DNA from: Drancourtella massiliensis
GTDB taxonomy: Bacteria > Bacillota > Clostridia > Lachnospirales > Lachnospiraceae
DNA length: 64,000 nucleotides
Direction of reading: 5' to 3'
Assembly (NCBI RefSeq): GCF_016900655.1
Contig: NZ_JACJKH010000014.1
Coordinates: 31,539 to 95,538, forward strand
Shown piece by piece: positions 44,632 to 53,997 of the stretch. A program made the position numbers and the translations under genes. The notes below the pieces were generated by a model. It saw nothing but the letters and a program-made list of their open reading frames with translations, made no database searches and was not told the origin of the DNA. Positions within the stretch are counted from its first letter, which is position 1, and each line of letters begins with the position of its first letter.

Positions 44632-45147
44632 ATGGATAGAGAGATATTACTTGGAATTACAGGAATGCAGTGGGAGATGATGGACGATGGAGAACAGAAG
44701 ACAGAGGATGCCGAAGCAGTGGAAATGCTTACTTCTGCTGATTATTTCTTTAAAAATGGAAAACATTATTTCGTGTATGATGAGACGTCTGGAAGCGGTC
44801 GAAAGATTGGAAAAAGCAAGATCAAAATTACGGGAGACCGGATCGTTGAAATCATGAAAGCAGGAGAGATGAGAGGAGGACTGTTCTTTGAGAAGGACAA
44901 GCGCACCCTTACCTGTTATGAGACTCCGTACGGTCAGCTTCACTTTGGCGTCTGGACGACCGGTATTGATGTTGATGTAAAAGAGGACGAAATCCTTGCG
45001 GAGATCCGCTACCGGATGGAGATGGAAGACAAGCCGATGGCGGACTGCTGCGTCAAAATTCATGCCTGCAGCAAGGGGGAAAAGTCGGCTCAGATGGTGA
45101 GAGAGCTGATGGAGCATCAGAAGCAGGATCTCATAAAAGCAGAATAA
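44632..45147 (+). CDS. DUF1934 (YwiB-like) beta-barrel protein
   Basis: 171 residues; the ATG with GGGG about 9 nt upstream was taken, an ATG two codons earlier is the alternative. YFFKNGKHYFVYDETSGSG, then GGLFFEKDKRTLTCYETPYG and LHFGVWTTGIDVDV follow the DUF1934 pattern, a calycin-like small barrel often found beside murI or argS in Firmicutes. Function unknown. Confidence 0.8.
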   Translation: MDREILLGITGMQWEMMDDGEQKTEDAEAVEMLTSADYFFKNGKHYFVYDETSGSGRKIGKSKIKITGDRIVEIMKAGEMRGGLFFEKDKRTLTCYETPYGQLHFGVWTTGIDVDVKEDEILAEIRYRMEMEDKPMADCCVKIHACSKGEKSAQMVRELMEHQKQDLIKAE

Positions 45148-45156
45148 AGACAGGAC

Positions 45157-45197
45157 AAAGAGTACATTTCATGCTGGATGAAGAGTACTCTTTTTTT
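45157..45197 (+). terminator. Terminator after the DUF1934 gene
   Basis: AAAGAGTAC / GTACTCTTT stem with a long loop and a T run. Confidence 0.7.
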
Positions 45198-45241
45198 CTA
45201 TTAGAAGTGTTGTCATGACAGAGATGGAAAGGAGCGGGAAT

Positions 45242-46066
45242 ATGAGAAAATATGTACTGACTATTTCGGAGCTTGCAAAGCTTCGAAATACGACAAGTGA
45301 GACGCTGAGGCATTATGACAGGATCGGGCTGTTAAAACCGGTCTATGTATCGGACGGCGGACACCGGTATTACTCGATCCGGCAGTATGAAAAGCTTGGG
45401 ACGATTCTGGAACTCAAAGAGATGGGGATGTCGCTGGAGGAGATCAAGGAATATTTCGAGAACCGGAACCTGAGGAAATCCTATGAGATGCTGAAAACGT
45501 ACCAGCAGCGGTTTGAGGAACGGCTCAAGGAGCAGATCCGGCTCAATGAGATCATGCGGGAAAAGCTGGAGTTCGTCCGGAGTCTGTTCTCCCTTCCGGA
45601 AATGGAGACGATTTTCGAGGAGGAGTTTCCGTTACGCCATATGATTACTCTTGGCAGGGAGTCCGGCGACCGGGAAGAGCACGCCATGGCCTTTACGAAG
45701 CTGGAAGGGAGCCTGGAAGAGAAGATCCCGATTCTTGCGACGGACCGGATGGGCGTATTTTCGGATCAGAGAATCCTGATTCCAAGCGACGAGATGATTC
45801 CGGCTGTCCCGATGGTACTGGTGGATTCGGGAAAAGAAGGAAACAAGTACGTCCGGGAAATCCAGGCGGGAAAGTATGTCTGCATGATGTACAAAAATGG
45901 TCTTCTTGAGAAATATCATCCGTCCTTTGAAAAGATCAAACAGTATCTGTATCAGAAGCATTACCGGATCTGCGGACCGATTCTGCAGATCTATATTGTG
46001 GATGCGACCCTGACCAACGAAGAAGAGGAAAAGGTTCTGGAGATCCAGATCCCGGTAGAAGAATAG
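45242..46066 (+). CDS. MerR-family regulator with C-terminal effector domain
   Basis: 274 residues from the ATG with AAGGAG 8 nt ahead. The N-terminal MerR helix-turn-helix has TISELAKLRNTTSETLRHYD and RIGLLKPVYVSDGGHRYY, followed by a coiled-coil helix (to about residue 125) and a GyrI-like effector domain of about 145 residues. It lies directly before the ABC importer operon starting at 46202 and probably governs it. MerR activators bind between a long-spaced -35 and -10; TTGAAA at 46129 and TTAAAT at 46153 (18-nt spacing) fit loosely. Confidence 0.85.
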   Translation: MRKYVLTISELAKLRNTTSETLRHYDRIGLLKPVYVSDGGHRYYSIRQYEKLGTILELKEMGMSLEEIKEYFENRNLRKSYEMLKTYQQRFEERLKEQIRLNEIMREKLEFVRSLFSLPEMETIFEEEFPLRHMITLGRESGDREEHAMAFTKLEGSLEEKIPILATDRMGVFSDQRILIPSDEMIPAVPMVLVDSGKEGNKYVREIQAGKYVCMMYKNGLLEKYHPSFEKIKQYLYQKHYRICGPILQIYIVDATLTNEEEEKVLEIQIPVEE

Positions 46067-46201
46067 GGAAAACCCTCCCAATCAGGCTGATTTCGACAAA
46101 ATTTAACAGTACTTTACAAAAACGTGCATTGAAATTTGTGTAACACAAAGATTTAAATTGAACTCGTAAAGGATAATCAGTTTGATTAGAGGAGGAAGAA
46201 A

Positions 46202-47305
46202 ATGAAAGTGAGATTTGCAAAAGCGGCTGCAGCAGCTCTCGCGGCAGCAATGTTACTGACAGGATGTGGTTCTTCAGGAAGCACAAACAATGAAAATCTG
46301 GATTTAAACAGTATGTCACTGGAAGAGATTGAAGAGAAAGCAAAAGAAGAGGGAGAAGTCAACTCGGTAGGAATGCCGGATGACTGGGCAAACTGGGATG
46401 ACACCTGGGCAGGCCTCAAGGAGAAATATGGACTGGAGCATACGGACGTGGATCTTTCCTCCGCGGAGGAGCTTTCCATGTTTGAAGCTGAGAAAAACAA
46501 TGCGACAAAAGATATCGGAGACGTGGGAGAGACCTACGGTGCTGTTGCGGAAGACCAGGGCCTGACACTGAAATATAAGACAAGCTACTGGGATGAGATT
46601 CCGGACTGGGCAAAAGACGATGACGGCGACTGGGTCGTTGCATATTACGGAACCATGGGAATCATCACAAACAAGAAACTCGTATCCGATGCACCGACTT
46701 CCTTTGCGGATCTTCTGGAAGGAGACTACATGGTTTCCGTTGGAGACGTTGCAAGATCCACAAGAGCACAGTATGCAGTCCTTGCGGCGGCTTATGCAAT
46801 GGGAGGCGATGAAAACAATATCCAGCCTGGACTTGACTTTTTCAAACAGATTGCAGAGCAGGGAAGACTGGACAAAGGAGAATTTACGCTGAGCAGAATG
46901 GAAAAAGGAGAGATCGAAGTTGCGATTGTATGGGATTTCGTAGGAATCGGTTACCGTGAACAGATCAAGGAAAACAATCCGGACGCGGACTTTGAGATCT
47001 GTATTCCGGAAGAAGGATCCGTACAGAGCGGATACGCTACCATCATCAATGCCTATACGAAACGTCCGCATGCAGCGGCTCTTACCAGAGAATACATTTT
47101 AAGTGATGAAGGACAGCTCAACCTGGCAAAAGGATATGCAAGAACAGTCAGAGATGTAGAACTTCCGGCAGAACTGGAAGAAAAGATGATTCCGGACGAA
47201 CAGTACCAGAATGTACACATGGTAGAAGATGCGGAAGGATGGCAGAAGACAACGGAAGAACTTCCGACACTTTGGAATGAACAGGTACTTGCCTACGCAA
47301 ATTAG
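46202..47305 (+). CDS. ABC transporter substrate-binding lipoprotein (polyamine/iron type)
   Basis: 367 residues. Signal with lipobox LLTGC (Cys at about 22). DWANWDDTWAGLKEKYGLEH, SYWDEIPDWAKDDDGDWV, YYGTMGIITNKKLV and VAIVWDFVGIGYREQI follow the PotD/AfuA family of binding proteins for cationic or small organic ligands. The aromatic- and Asp-rich stretches fit a cationic ligand such as a polyamine or guanidino compound, consistent with the agmatinase-type gene in the operon; inference. GGAGGAAGAAA precedes the ATG. Confidence 0.85.
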   Translation: MKVRFAKAAAAALAAAMLLTGCGSSGSTNNENLDLNSMSLEEIEEKAKEEGEVNSVGMPDDWANWDDTWAGLKEKYGLEHTDVDLSSAEELSMFEAEKNNATKDIGDVGETYGAVAEDQGLTLKYKTSYWDEIPDWAKDDDGDWVVAYYGTMGIITNKKLVSDAPTSFADLLEGDYMVSVGDVARSTRAQYAVLAAAYAMGGDENNIQPGLDFFKQIAEQGRLDKGEFTLSRMEKGEIEVAIVWDFVGIGYREQIKENNPDADFEICIPEEGSVQSGYATIINAYTKRPHAAALTREYILSDEGQLNLAKGYARTVRDVELPAELEEKMIPDEQYQNVHMVEDAEGWQKTTEELPTLWNEQVLAYAN

Positions 47306-47316
47306 GAGATGGGATC

Positions 47317-48174
47317 ATGAAAAAATCAAGGAGCAAAACGTATTTACTGGCACTGCTTCCGTTCCTTGTGCTGGTCGGGATGTTTGAGATCGTACCGGTC
47401 ATCTCGATTATCGTACAGAGCTTCATGCCGTCCGGTTCGGGAGCGGGAGTCACACTGGATAATTACATTCGGGTTTTTAGTGAAAAGCTGTACCAGACAG
47501 CAATTATCAACAGCGTGGTGATCGCAGTCTTTTCCTCGCTGATAGGCCTTGTGATCGCGTTTTTCGGCGCGAAAGCGGCCAATGAAAAAGGCGGAAAAAT
47601 CGGGAGACTCTTCATGAGCCTTCTGAACATGGTCTCCAACTTCTCCGGAGTACCGCTTGCCTTTGCCTACATCATCATGCTTGGAAATACAGGAATCCTG
47701 ACCCTGATCGGGCAGAAATACGGGATCGGATTCCTGGCGGAATTCCCGCTTTATTCTACAGTGGGGCTGATGATTACCTACATTTATTTCCAGGTTCCCC
47801 TTGCAACGCTGCTTCTGATTCCGGTATTTGATTCCGTGAAAAAGGAGTGGAAAGAAGCGGTCGGAATTCTGGGAGGCACACAGAAAACATTCTGGTTCAA
47901 AGTCGGAATTCCGGTTATGATGCCGGGAATCCTGGGAACCTTTTCGACACTGTTTGCCAATGCCATTGCGGCTTATGCAACAGCATACGCGCTGGTCATG
48001 AACAATGTTTCCATTCTGCCGATCCGGATTTCGGAGCAGTTTGTCGGTGACGTTGTCCAGAATCCACAGCTTGGCGGTGCCCTTGCGGTCGTACTGATGG
48101 CGCTGATGGTACTTTCGATTCTTTTAAATGACGGGATTTTGAAGAAGGACAGGAGGAGAAGCAATGGCAGGTAA
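47317..48174 (+). CDS. ABC importer permease, first subunit (PotB-like)
   Basis: 285 residues with six membrane helices, starting LLALLPFLVLVGMFEIVPVI. The EAA loop is KEWKEAVGILGGTQKTFWFK, which contacts the ATPase. It overlaps the second permease by 11 nt and lies 11 nt after the binding-protein gene. Confidence 0.9.
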   Translation: MKKSRSKTYLLALLPFLVLVGMFEIVPVISIIVQSFMPSGSGAGVTLDNYIRVFSEKLYQTAIINSVVIAVFSSLIGLVIAFFGAKAANEKGGKIGRLFMSLLNMVSNFSGVPLAFAYIIMLGNTGILTLIGQKYGIGFLAEFPLYSTVGLMITYIYFQVPLATLLLIPVFDSVKKEWKEAVGILGGTQKTFWFKVGIPVMMPGILGTFSTLFANAIAAYATAYALVMNNVSILPIRISEQFVGDVVQNPQLGGALAVVLMALMVLSILLNDGILKKDRRRSNGR

Positions 48175-48955
48175 AAAGAAAAAGACGGGAAGCATGGTTG
48201 TGCTTATTATTGTTGCGCTGTACCTTCTGATCCCGCTGGTTTTAACATTTTTATATTCCCTGTTTACGGAATGGATATCCATTCTGCCAAACGGTTTTAC
48301 CTTGAATGCCTATGTGGAATTATTTCAGGACAGCTATTTTTGGCAGAGTATTGTGCGGACGCTTCTGATTTCGATACTTCCGATCGCGATCTGTACGCTG
48401 GTCGTGCTGCTGGCCATGTATGTGGTAGTTGTATACGTGCCGGCGCTTGACAAGGTGATGAAGATGATCTGTACGATCCCGTACGCGATCCAGGGCGTCA
48501 TCCTCCCGATCAGTGTGCTCGGACTGTACGCAGGAGCGCCGGAACCGTTTTCCAATCGTGTGTTTATGCTGGTATGCACCTATTGTATCGTCGTTCTTCC
48601 GTATGTTTATCAGGGAGTGAGAAACAATCTGGACGCAGTGTCCGCTCCGAGGCTTCTGGAAGCGGCGCAGATGCTGGGAGCAGGAAAGTTCTATGCATTC
48701 TGGAGGATCATTCTTCCGAATATCACAAATGGAATCATGGTATCCGTCATGCTGGCCATGTCCATCGTGTTTGGAGATTTCGTAATTATCAATACACTGG
48801 CAGGAAACTATTTCCCGACCGGACAGATGTACCTGTATTCGGCAATGAGACAGTCCGGACAGAAGGCAAGTGCCGTGATCGTGATTCTGTTTATTATCAC
48901 GCTGGCAATTTCACTTGTGGGATTTGGTCTGCAGAAAAGCAAGAAAAGGAGATAA
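48164..48955 (+). CDS. ABC importer permease, second subunit (PotC-like)
   Basis: 263 residues, six helices; the EAA loop is LLEAAQMLGAGKFYAFWRI. The ATG lies within the end of the previous gene, so translation is coupled. Ends with a basic tail (KSKKRR). Followed after 6 nt by the ATPase gene. Confidence 0.9.
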   Translation: MAGKKKKTGSMVVLIIVALYLLIPLVLTFLYSLFTEWISILPNGFTLNAYVELFQDSYFWQSIVRTLLISILPIAICTLVVLLAMYVVVVYVPALDKVMKMICTIPYAIQGVILPISVLGLYAGAPEPFSNRVFMLVCTYCIVVLPYVYQGVRNNLDAVSAPRLLEAAQMLGAGKFYAFWRIILPNITNGIMVSVMLAMSIVFGDFVIINTLAGNYFPTGQMYLYSAMRQSGQKASAVIVILFIITLAISLVGFGLQKSKKRR

Positions 48956-48961
48956 GAGAAG

Positions 48962-49969
48962 ATGTCTTACATAGAGTTTCAGAATATCAACAAGTTTTAC
49001 GGAAAAAACCAGGTATTGAAAGATATCAGCCTGAACATTGAAAAAGGACAGTTTGTGACATTGCTCGGACCTTCCGGATGCGGAAAAAGTACGCTTCTTA
49101 GGTGTCTGTCCGGCCTCGAAGAGATCAGCTCCGGCCGGATCATCATGGATGGAAAAGACATTACCAATCTGGAACCAAAAGACAGAAACATCGGAATGGT
49201 GTTCCAGCACTACAGCCTCTTTCCGAATATGACAGTAGAGGAAAACATTGCCTTCGGTCTGAAAATGCAGAAGAAAAGCAAAGAAGAAATCAAGGCGAAA
49301 GTGGATTCTGCGATTCAGATCGTGGAGCTGGAAGGAAAGGAAAAGGCCTATCCGGAAAATCTTTCCGGAGGACAGCAGCAGAGAGTGGCGCTTGCGAGAA
49401 GTATCGTGCAGCAGCCAAAGGTTCTGCTTCTGGATGAGCCGTTAAGCGCCATCGATGCGAAGCTTCGGAAGTCTCTGCAGAACAGCATCAAGCAGATTCA
49501 CAAGGATCTGGGACTGACCTGTATTTTCGTAACCCATGATCAGGACGAGGCGATGGTAATGTCTGATACGATCCACCTCTTCCACGAGGGACGCATTGAA
49601 CAGTCCAGCGATCCGATTACCATGTATACATCTCCGGTAAGTCAGTTTGCAGCGGCATTCATCGGTAACTATAATATTCTTTCCCGGGAGCAGTTCACGT
49701 CCGTAACCGGAAAGAAGATTGCTTCCGAAAACGGAATCGCAATCCGTCCGGAAACGATTCAGATTGTAACAGATCCGTCGGAAGAGACAGATTATACATT
49801 TGACGGTGTAATTATTGATAATACACCAAAAGGAAACGTTTTGCAGTATAATATTAACGTAAATGGTGTTAAAATGAAAGTAGACGTACTCTTCAGGAGT
49901 AAGGTACTCTTCGAAAACGGACAGAAACTTCGTCTGTCTGTAGCAGATCACAACTGCATCAGAATTTAG
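48962..49969 (+). CDS. ABC importer ATPase (PotA-like)
   Basis: 335 residues. Walker A GPSGCGKSTLLR, Q-loop MVFQHYSLFPNMTVEEN, signature LSGGQQQRVALARS, Walker B VLLLDEPLSAID, H-loop FVTHDQDEA. The C-terminal about 100 residues form the TOBE-like regulatory domain of the PotA/MalK group (AIRPETIQIVTDPSEE). Completes a four-gene importer. Confidence 0.93.
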   Translation: MSYIEFQNINKFYGKNQVLKDISLNIEKGQFVTLLGPSGCGKSTLLRCLSGLEEISSGRIIMDGKDITNLEPKDRNIGMVFQHYSLFPNMTVEENIAFGLKMQKKSKEEIKAKVDSAIQIVELEGKEKAYPENLSGGQQQRVALARSIVQQPKVLLLDEPLSAIDAKLRKSLQNSIKQIHKDLGLTCIFVTHDQDEAMVMSDTIHLFHEGRIEQSSDPITMYTSPVSQFAAAFIGNYNILSREQFTSVTGKKIASENGIAIRPETIQIVTDPSEETDYTFDGVIIDNTPKGNVLQYNINVNGVKMKVDVLFRSKVLFENGQKLRLSVADHNCIRI

Positions 49970-49990
49970 CAGAAAGGAACAAAAACGACT

Positions 49991-50950
49991 ATGAAACATG
50001 GAATCGTCAATTCGCTCGAAATCCCGCGTTTTTCAGGGATTCAGACCTTTATGAGAATGGAGAATGACACGGATCTTCAGGATGCGGACTTTGTCGTGGC
50101 AGGAATTCCGTTCGATACCTGTGCGACTTACCGTGCAGGGGCCAGATTTGGCCCGGCCGCGGTCAGGGAAATGTCTTCTCTGGCGGCCAAACCGTATAAT
50201 CCCGTTCTGGAAGTGGATATTTTCGGGGAATGCCGGGGAGTGGACTACGGCGATCTTCCGACGGTGCCGGGGTATGTGGAGGAGACTTTTGACAAGGTGG
50301 ATGCGCAGATGAGAACACTCTTTGAAAGCGGAGCCGTTCCGATTGTCATCGGAGGAGACCACAGTGTGACGCTGCCGGAACTTCGGGCATGCAAGGATGT
50401 ACACGGAGAGGTGGCGCTGATTCATTTTGACGCCCACTACGATACGATCAAAGAATACTTCGGAAAACCGTACAGCCACGGTACACCGTTTTACCATGCG
50501 GCAAAGGAAGGGCTGGTGGATCCGTCCTGCTCCATTCAGGTAGGAATCAGGGAAGGGCTTTACGGACCGGAGGACGCGCAGAATTCCGCAAATCTCGGGT
50601 ACGAGTCCATCGATGCTCTTACGATGCACCACATGAGTGCACAGGAGGTCATAGACCGGATCAAAAGCAGGGTTGGCGGAAAGAAAGTGTTCCTGACATT
50701 TGATATCGATTTCCTGGATCCGGCATTTGCTCCGGGAACCGGTACACCGGTGCCGGGCGGATTTTCCACCTGGGAGACGCTGGAGATCCTGCATGGCTTA
50801 AAAGATCTGGATGTTGTGGGATACGATGTGGTAGAAGTGGCAAACGCATTTGACGGTTCGGGAATCACTGCCATCGCGGCAGCAGGAATCATTCAGGAGT
50901 TCATGTCTCATATTGCATGGAGGAAAAAGCATGGAAAAGATCAAAGATAG
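49991..50950 (+). CDS. Ureohydrolase of the agmatinase/arginase family
   Basis: 319 residues. All manganese-binding motifs are present: GGDHSVTLPE, HFDAHYDT, FDIDFLDPAFAPGTGTPVPGG and a final VEVANAFDGSGIT. AGIPFDTCATYRAGARFGPAAVR at the start is typical of SpeB-type agmatinases and guanidino-acid hydrolases. It splits urea from a guanidino compound; agmatine, guanidinobutyrate or guanidinopropionate are all possible. Within the operon it could act on the compound taken up by the upstream importer. It overlaps the next gene by 20 nt. Confidence 0.9.
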   Translation: MKHGIVNSLEIPRFSGIQTFMRMENDTDLQDADFVVAGIPFDTCATYRAGARFGPAAVREMSSLAAKPYNPVLEVDIFGECRGVDYGDLPTVPGYVEETFDKVDAQMRTLFESGAVPIVIGGDHSVTLPELRACKDVHGEVALIHFDAHYDTIKEYFGKPYSHGTPFYHAAKEGLVDPSCSIQVGIREGLYGPEDAQNSANLGYESIDALTMHHMSAQEVIDRIKSRVGGKKVFLTFDIDFLDPAFAPGTGTPVPGGFSTWETLEILHGLKDLDVVGYDVVEVANAFDGSGITAIAAAGIIQEFMSHIAWRKKHGKDQR

Positions 50951-53261
50951 GATTGGTGAAAATCCGGTCGTAGAAAAGCTTGCACGAGCAGAGGAAACAG
51001 CGTGGATCAATCCGAAAAAAGAATGCTGGGATGATGCCGGAGAAACTTTTGATGTCCGGCCGGAAGAGATTGAGGATGCAAGGGCAAGACTGGAGCGGTT
51101 TGCACCGCTGATTCTCAGGTATTTCCCGGAGACGAAAGACCGGGGAGGACTCATCGAGTCCCCTCTTGAGGAAATCCCGAAGATGAAGGCGGCGCTGGAA
51201 GAAAAGACCGGAAGTGCTGTTGACGGAAGACTGTTTTTAAAGGAAGACAGCCATCTTGCCATTGCAGGTTCCGTCAAGGCAAGGGGCGGGATTTATGAGG
51301 TGCTGAAATACGCGGAGGATCTTGCGGTGAAACACGGCCTCTTGAAAGATGGCGACAGCTACGAGGTGCTTGGCGAGGAAGAGAATCGTGCAGTATTCCG
51401 GAAGTATACGATTCAGGTGGGATCCACAGGAAATCTGGGGCTCAGCATCGGTATTATCAGTGCAGTTCTCGGATTTCGGGTCATTGTTCATATGTCTGCG
51501 GATGCAAAAGAATGGAAGAAACAGCTTCTTCGGAAGTTCGGCGTCGAAGTCAGGGAATATGAGCAGGACTACGGAGAAGCGGTCAGACAGGGAAGGGCGC
51601 TCTCGGACCAGGACTCAAACAGCTATTTTGTGGATGATGAAAATTCCAGAACACTCTTCCTTGGATACGCGACAGCAGGAAAACGGCTGAAAGAGCAGCT
51701 GGATGAACAGAAGATTGTCGTAGATAAGGAGCATCCGCTCTTTGTCTATATTCCATGCGGAGTCGGCGGAGCGCCGGGCGGCATTACGGCGGGACTCAAA
51801 TGGGTGTTTGGCGATGCGGTGCATTGTTTCTTCGCGGAGCCGGTGCAGGCTCCTTGTATGCTGCTTGGTATGGCATCCGGACTGCACAATGAGATTGCGG
51901 TTCAGGATATCGGACTGACAGGAAAGACCGATGCAGACGGACTTGCGGTAGGACGTCCGTCTGCCTTTGCGGGAAAGATGATGGAACGTGTATTAAGCGG
52001 CGAAGTGACAGTGGAAGACCGGAAACTTCTTCAGTATATGAAGCTTTTGATGGATACGGAAGAGATTTTCCTGGAGCCGAGCGCCTGCGCCGGATTTGCA
52101 GGTGTGTCAGCGATGGCAGCACAGGAGGAATTTCAGAAGTATGTGAAGGAACACGGGCTGGAGCCGGTGATGGAAAACGCCGTACAGATCGTCTGGGCGA
52201 CCGGAGGAAGCCTGGTGCCGGAAGAGATGCGCAGGCAGTATCTGGAAGAGGCACGGATCCTGTCACTGAACGTACCGGGATTTACGGAAAGTGGAAACTG
52301 GTACAAAGGAAACCTTCACAGCCACACGGTCAATTCTGACGGCCATCTGACACCGGCGGAGTCGGTGAAACTGTTCCGGGAGCACGGGTATCATTTCCTC
52401 TGCTTTTCCGAACACGATCGTTATACCGATTACAGGGACGAATTTGACTGTGAGGACTTTATTATCCTTCCGGGGCTTGAGGCCTCTGCCGTGCTCTATG
52501 AGTCAGAAGGATCGAAACTCAGACCGAAGGTGCATCACATCCATGGAATTCTCGGCACGAAAGAAATGCAGAAACAGGCCACAAAAGAGCCGTACAAGCA
52601 TATGGAAATCCATCCGGTGGACAAATATTACGGAGACTGGGATGGAGCGAAAGCAGCGCAGAAACTGGCGGATGAGATGACGTCCAGAGGAATGATCGCG
52701 ACCTACAATCATCCGATCTGGTCCAGAGTGCGGGAGGAAGAATTCATCCATACAAAAGGAATCTGGGCGCTGGAAATCTATAATTACGGCACGGTAAATG
52801 AAAGTGCCACCGGATATGATGAGACATACTGGGATGTCATGCTGCGGGAAGGGAAACAGATCTTTGCCTTTGCATCCGATGACAATCATAATGACGGGAT
52901 TGTGGAAGACGCCTGCGGCGGATATATCGTTGTAAAGGCAGAGGAACTTTCCCGCGAAGCGATTGTAAAAAACATGCTGGCAGGAAATTATTATTCATCC
53001 TCAGGACCGGAAATCTACGACTGGGGAATCCGGGACGGAAAAGCATATGTCAGCTCAAGCCCGGTGTACAGAATCGATTTTATCGCAGGCAACTGTATTA
53101 ACGACGGGACATCAATTGTATGCAGATCTGTGGACGAGACAGTGGAAAGCGGCGAATATGTCCTTAAAGGACATGAGAAATATGTGAGGGTAAAATGTAC
53201 TGACCGGTACGGAAAGACTGCATGGAGCAATCCGATTTTCCTTGACCGGGAAAATGCATAG
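50931..53261 (+). CDS. D-serine dehydratase-like enzyme fused to a PHP metallohydrolase
   Basis: 776 residues from the ATG with GGAGG at 7 nt. Residues 1-445 match the PLP-dependent D-serine ammonia-lyase (DsdA): LFLKEDSHLAIAGSVKARGG has the PLP lysine, QVGSTGNLGLSIG the phosphate loop, YIPCGVGGAPGG and FLEPSACAGF the later blocks; this is the whole DsdA length (about 440). Residues about 458-720 are a PHP metallohydrolase of the CehA/McbA kind: NLHSHTVNSDGH, FSEHDRYTDY, YNHPIW and ASDDNHND supply metal ligands. The last 55 residues form a small beta domain. The fusion, in an operon with a ureohydrolase and importer, is unusual. Confidence 0.88.
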   Translation: MEKIKDRIGENPVVEKLARAEETAWINPKKECWDDAGETFDVRPEEIEDARARLERFAPLILRYFPETKDRGGLIESPLEEIPKMKAALEEKTGSAVDGRLFLKEDSHLAIAGSVKARGGIYEVLKYAEDLAVKHGLLKDGDSYEVLGEEENRAVFRKYTIQVGSTGNLGLSIGIISAVLGFRVIVHMSADAKEWKKQLLRKFGVEVREYEQDYGEAVRQGRALSDQDSNSYFVDDENSRTLFLGYATAGKRLKEQLDEQKIVVDKEHPLFVYIPCGVGGAPGGITAGLKWVFGDAVHCFFAEPVQAPCMLLGMASGLHNEIAVQDIGLTGKTDADGLAVGRPSAFAGKMMERVLSGEVTVEDRKLLQYMKLLMDTEEIFLEPSACAGFAGVSAMAAQEEFQKYVKEHGLEPVMENAVQIVWATGGSLVPEEMRRQYLEEARILSLNVPGFTESGNWYKGNLHSHTVNSDGHLTPAESVKLFREHGYHFLCFSEHDRYTDYRDEFDCEDFIILPGLEASAVLYESEGSKLRPKVHHIHGILGTKEMQKQATKEPYKHMEIHPVDKYYGDWDGAKAAQKLADEMTSRGMIATYNHPIWSRVREEEFIHTKGIWALEIYNYGTVNESATGYDETYWDVMLREGKQIFAFASDDNHNDGIVEDACGGYIVVKAEELSREAIVKNMLAGNYYSSSGPEIYDWGIRDGKAYVSSSPVYRIDFIAGNCINDGTSIVCRSVDETVESGEYVLKGHEKYVRVKCTDRYGKTAWSNPIFLDRENA

Positions 53262-53330
53262 TTTTCCGGAAGGGGAAAGCGAAAGAAGATACCGGAGAGT
53301 CCGGAATCATTAATAGAAAAAGAGACAGAA

Positions 53331-53362
53331 AAAGAGTGCGGATGAAATATTCCGCACTCTTT
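53331..53362. terminator. Terminator at the end of the importer/ureohydrolase operon
   Basis: AAAGAGTGCGGA / TCCGCACTCTTT perfect 12-bp stem with 8-nt loop; lies between convergent genes and serves both. Confidence 0.8.
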
Positions 53363-53370
53363 ATGCTGTC

Positions 53371-53856
53371 TTATTTCTTTTTTGATTTTGATGAATTCTT
53401 GGAAGCCTCTTCCCTGGCTGCTTCCTTAGCTCTTGCAAAAAATCCTTTTTTCTTCTTTGGAGCTTCCAGAGGCCCTCTGACACCTCTTACTCCTGTAATA
53501 TAAATACCGCTCACGGTAGCTTTGACTTCTTTTTTCACAGGAACAAGCGGGTAAACCTTATCATCACACATAAATGTCATGATCTTCGGCCCGACTTTTG
53601 CCTTAACGACATAAACCTTGGACCGGCGTAAATATTTCGGCGTGCTTTCCATTACGATAGATGGAAAACCGGCATCTTTCAGCTTCATACGGCCCTTGTC
53701 TATGACGAGTATGGAAACTGTCTGAGCCATGGCATCGATCTTCTCCTGCTGTTCCGCCTGCTTCTTCTGAGCGCGCTTTCCAAGAAAATAAAGGACGATC
53801 AGAGCGATGACCAGAATAACAAGAATCACGAGTGATACGATAAAAAACGGACTCAT
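53371..53856 (-). CDS. Membrane-anchored conserved hypothetical protein
   Basis: 161 residues from the ATG with GGAGGAG upstream. One N-terminal membrane helix (SPFFIVSLVILVILVIALIV), a short helix (GKRAQKKQAEQQEKIDAM), a central beta domain (VSILVIDKGRMKLKDAGFP, then YVVKAKVGPKIMTF) and a very basic tail (KKKKGFFARAKEAAREEAS). The basic tail may bind nucleic acid or lipid head groups. Common in Lachnospiraceae to my memory; function unknown. Confidence 0.7.
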   Translation of the reverse strand: MSPFFIVSLVILVILVIALIVLYFLGKRAQKKQAEQQEKIDAMAQTVSILVIDKGRMKLKDAGFPSIVMESTPKYLRRSKVYVVKAKVGPKIMTFMCDDKVYPLVPVKKEVKATVSGIYITGVRGVRGPLEAPKKKKGFFARAKEAAREEASKNSSKSKKK

Positions 53857-53940
53857 CTTAATTACTCTCCTCCAATCTTTTGTTACACATGTTGTATTGT
53901 AGCATTGTTTTTGGGGAAGCGCAAGTAGTTTGCAGGCGGG

Positions 53941-53969
53941 TTGCATCTTTTTTCCCCTGCAAGTATAAT
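53941..53969 (+). promoter_or_regulatory. Cardiolipin synthase promoter
   Basis: TTGCAT, 17 nt, TATAAT; the start codon follows 28 nt after with GAGGAGG before it. Confidence 0.6.
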
Positions 53970-53997
53970 AAGAGAGGAATCGAGGAGGAAATAGTAT

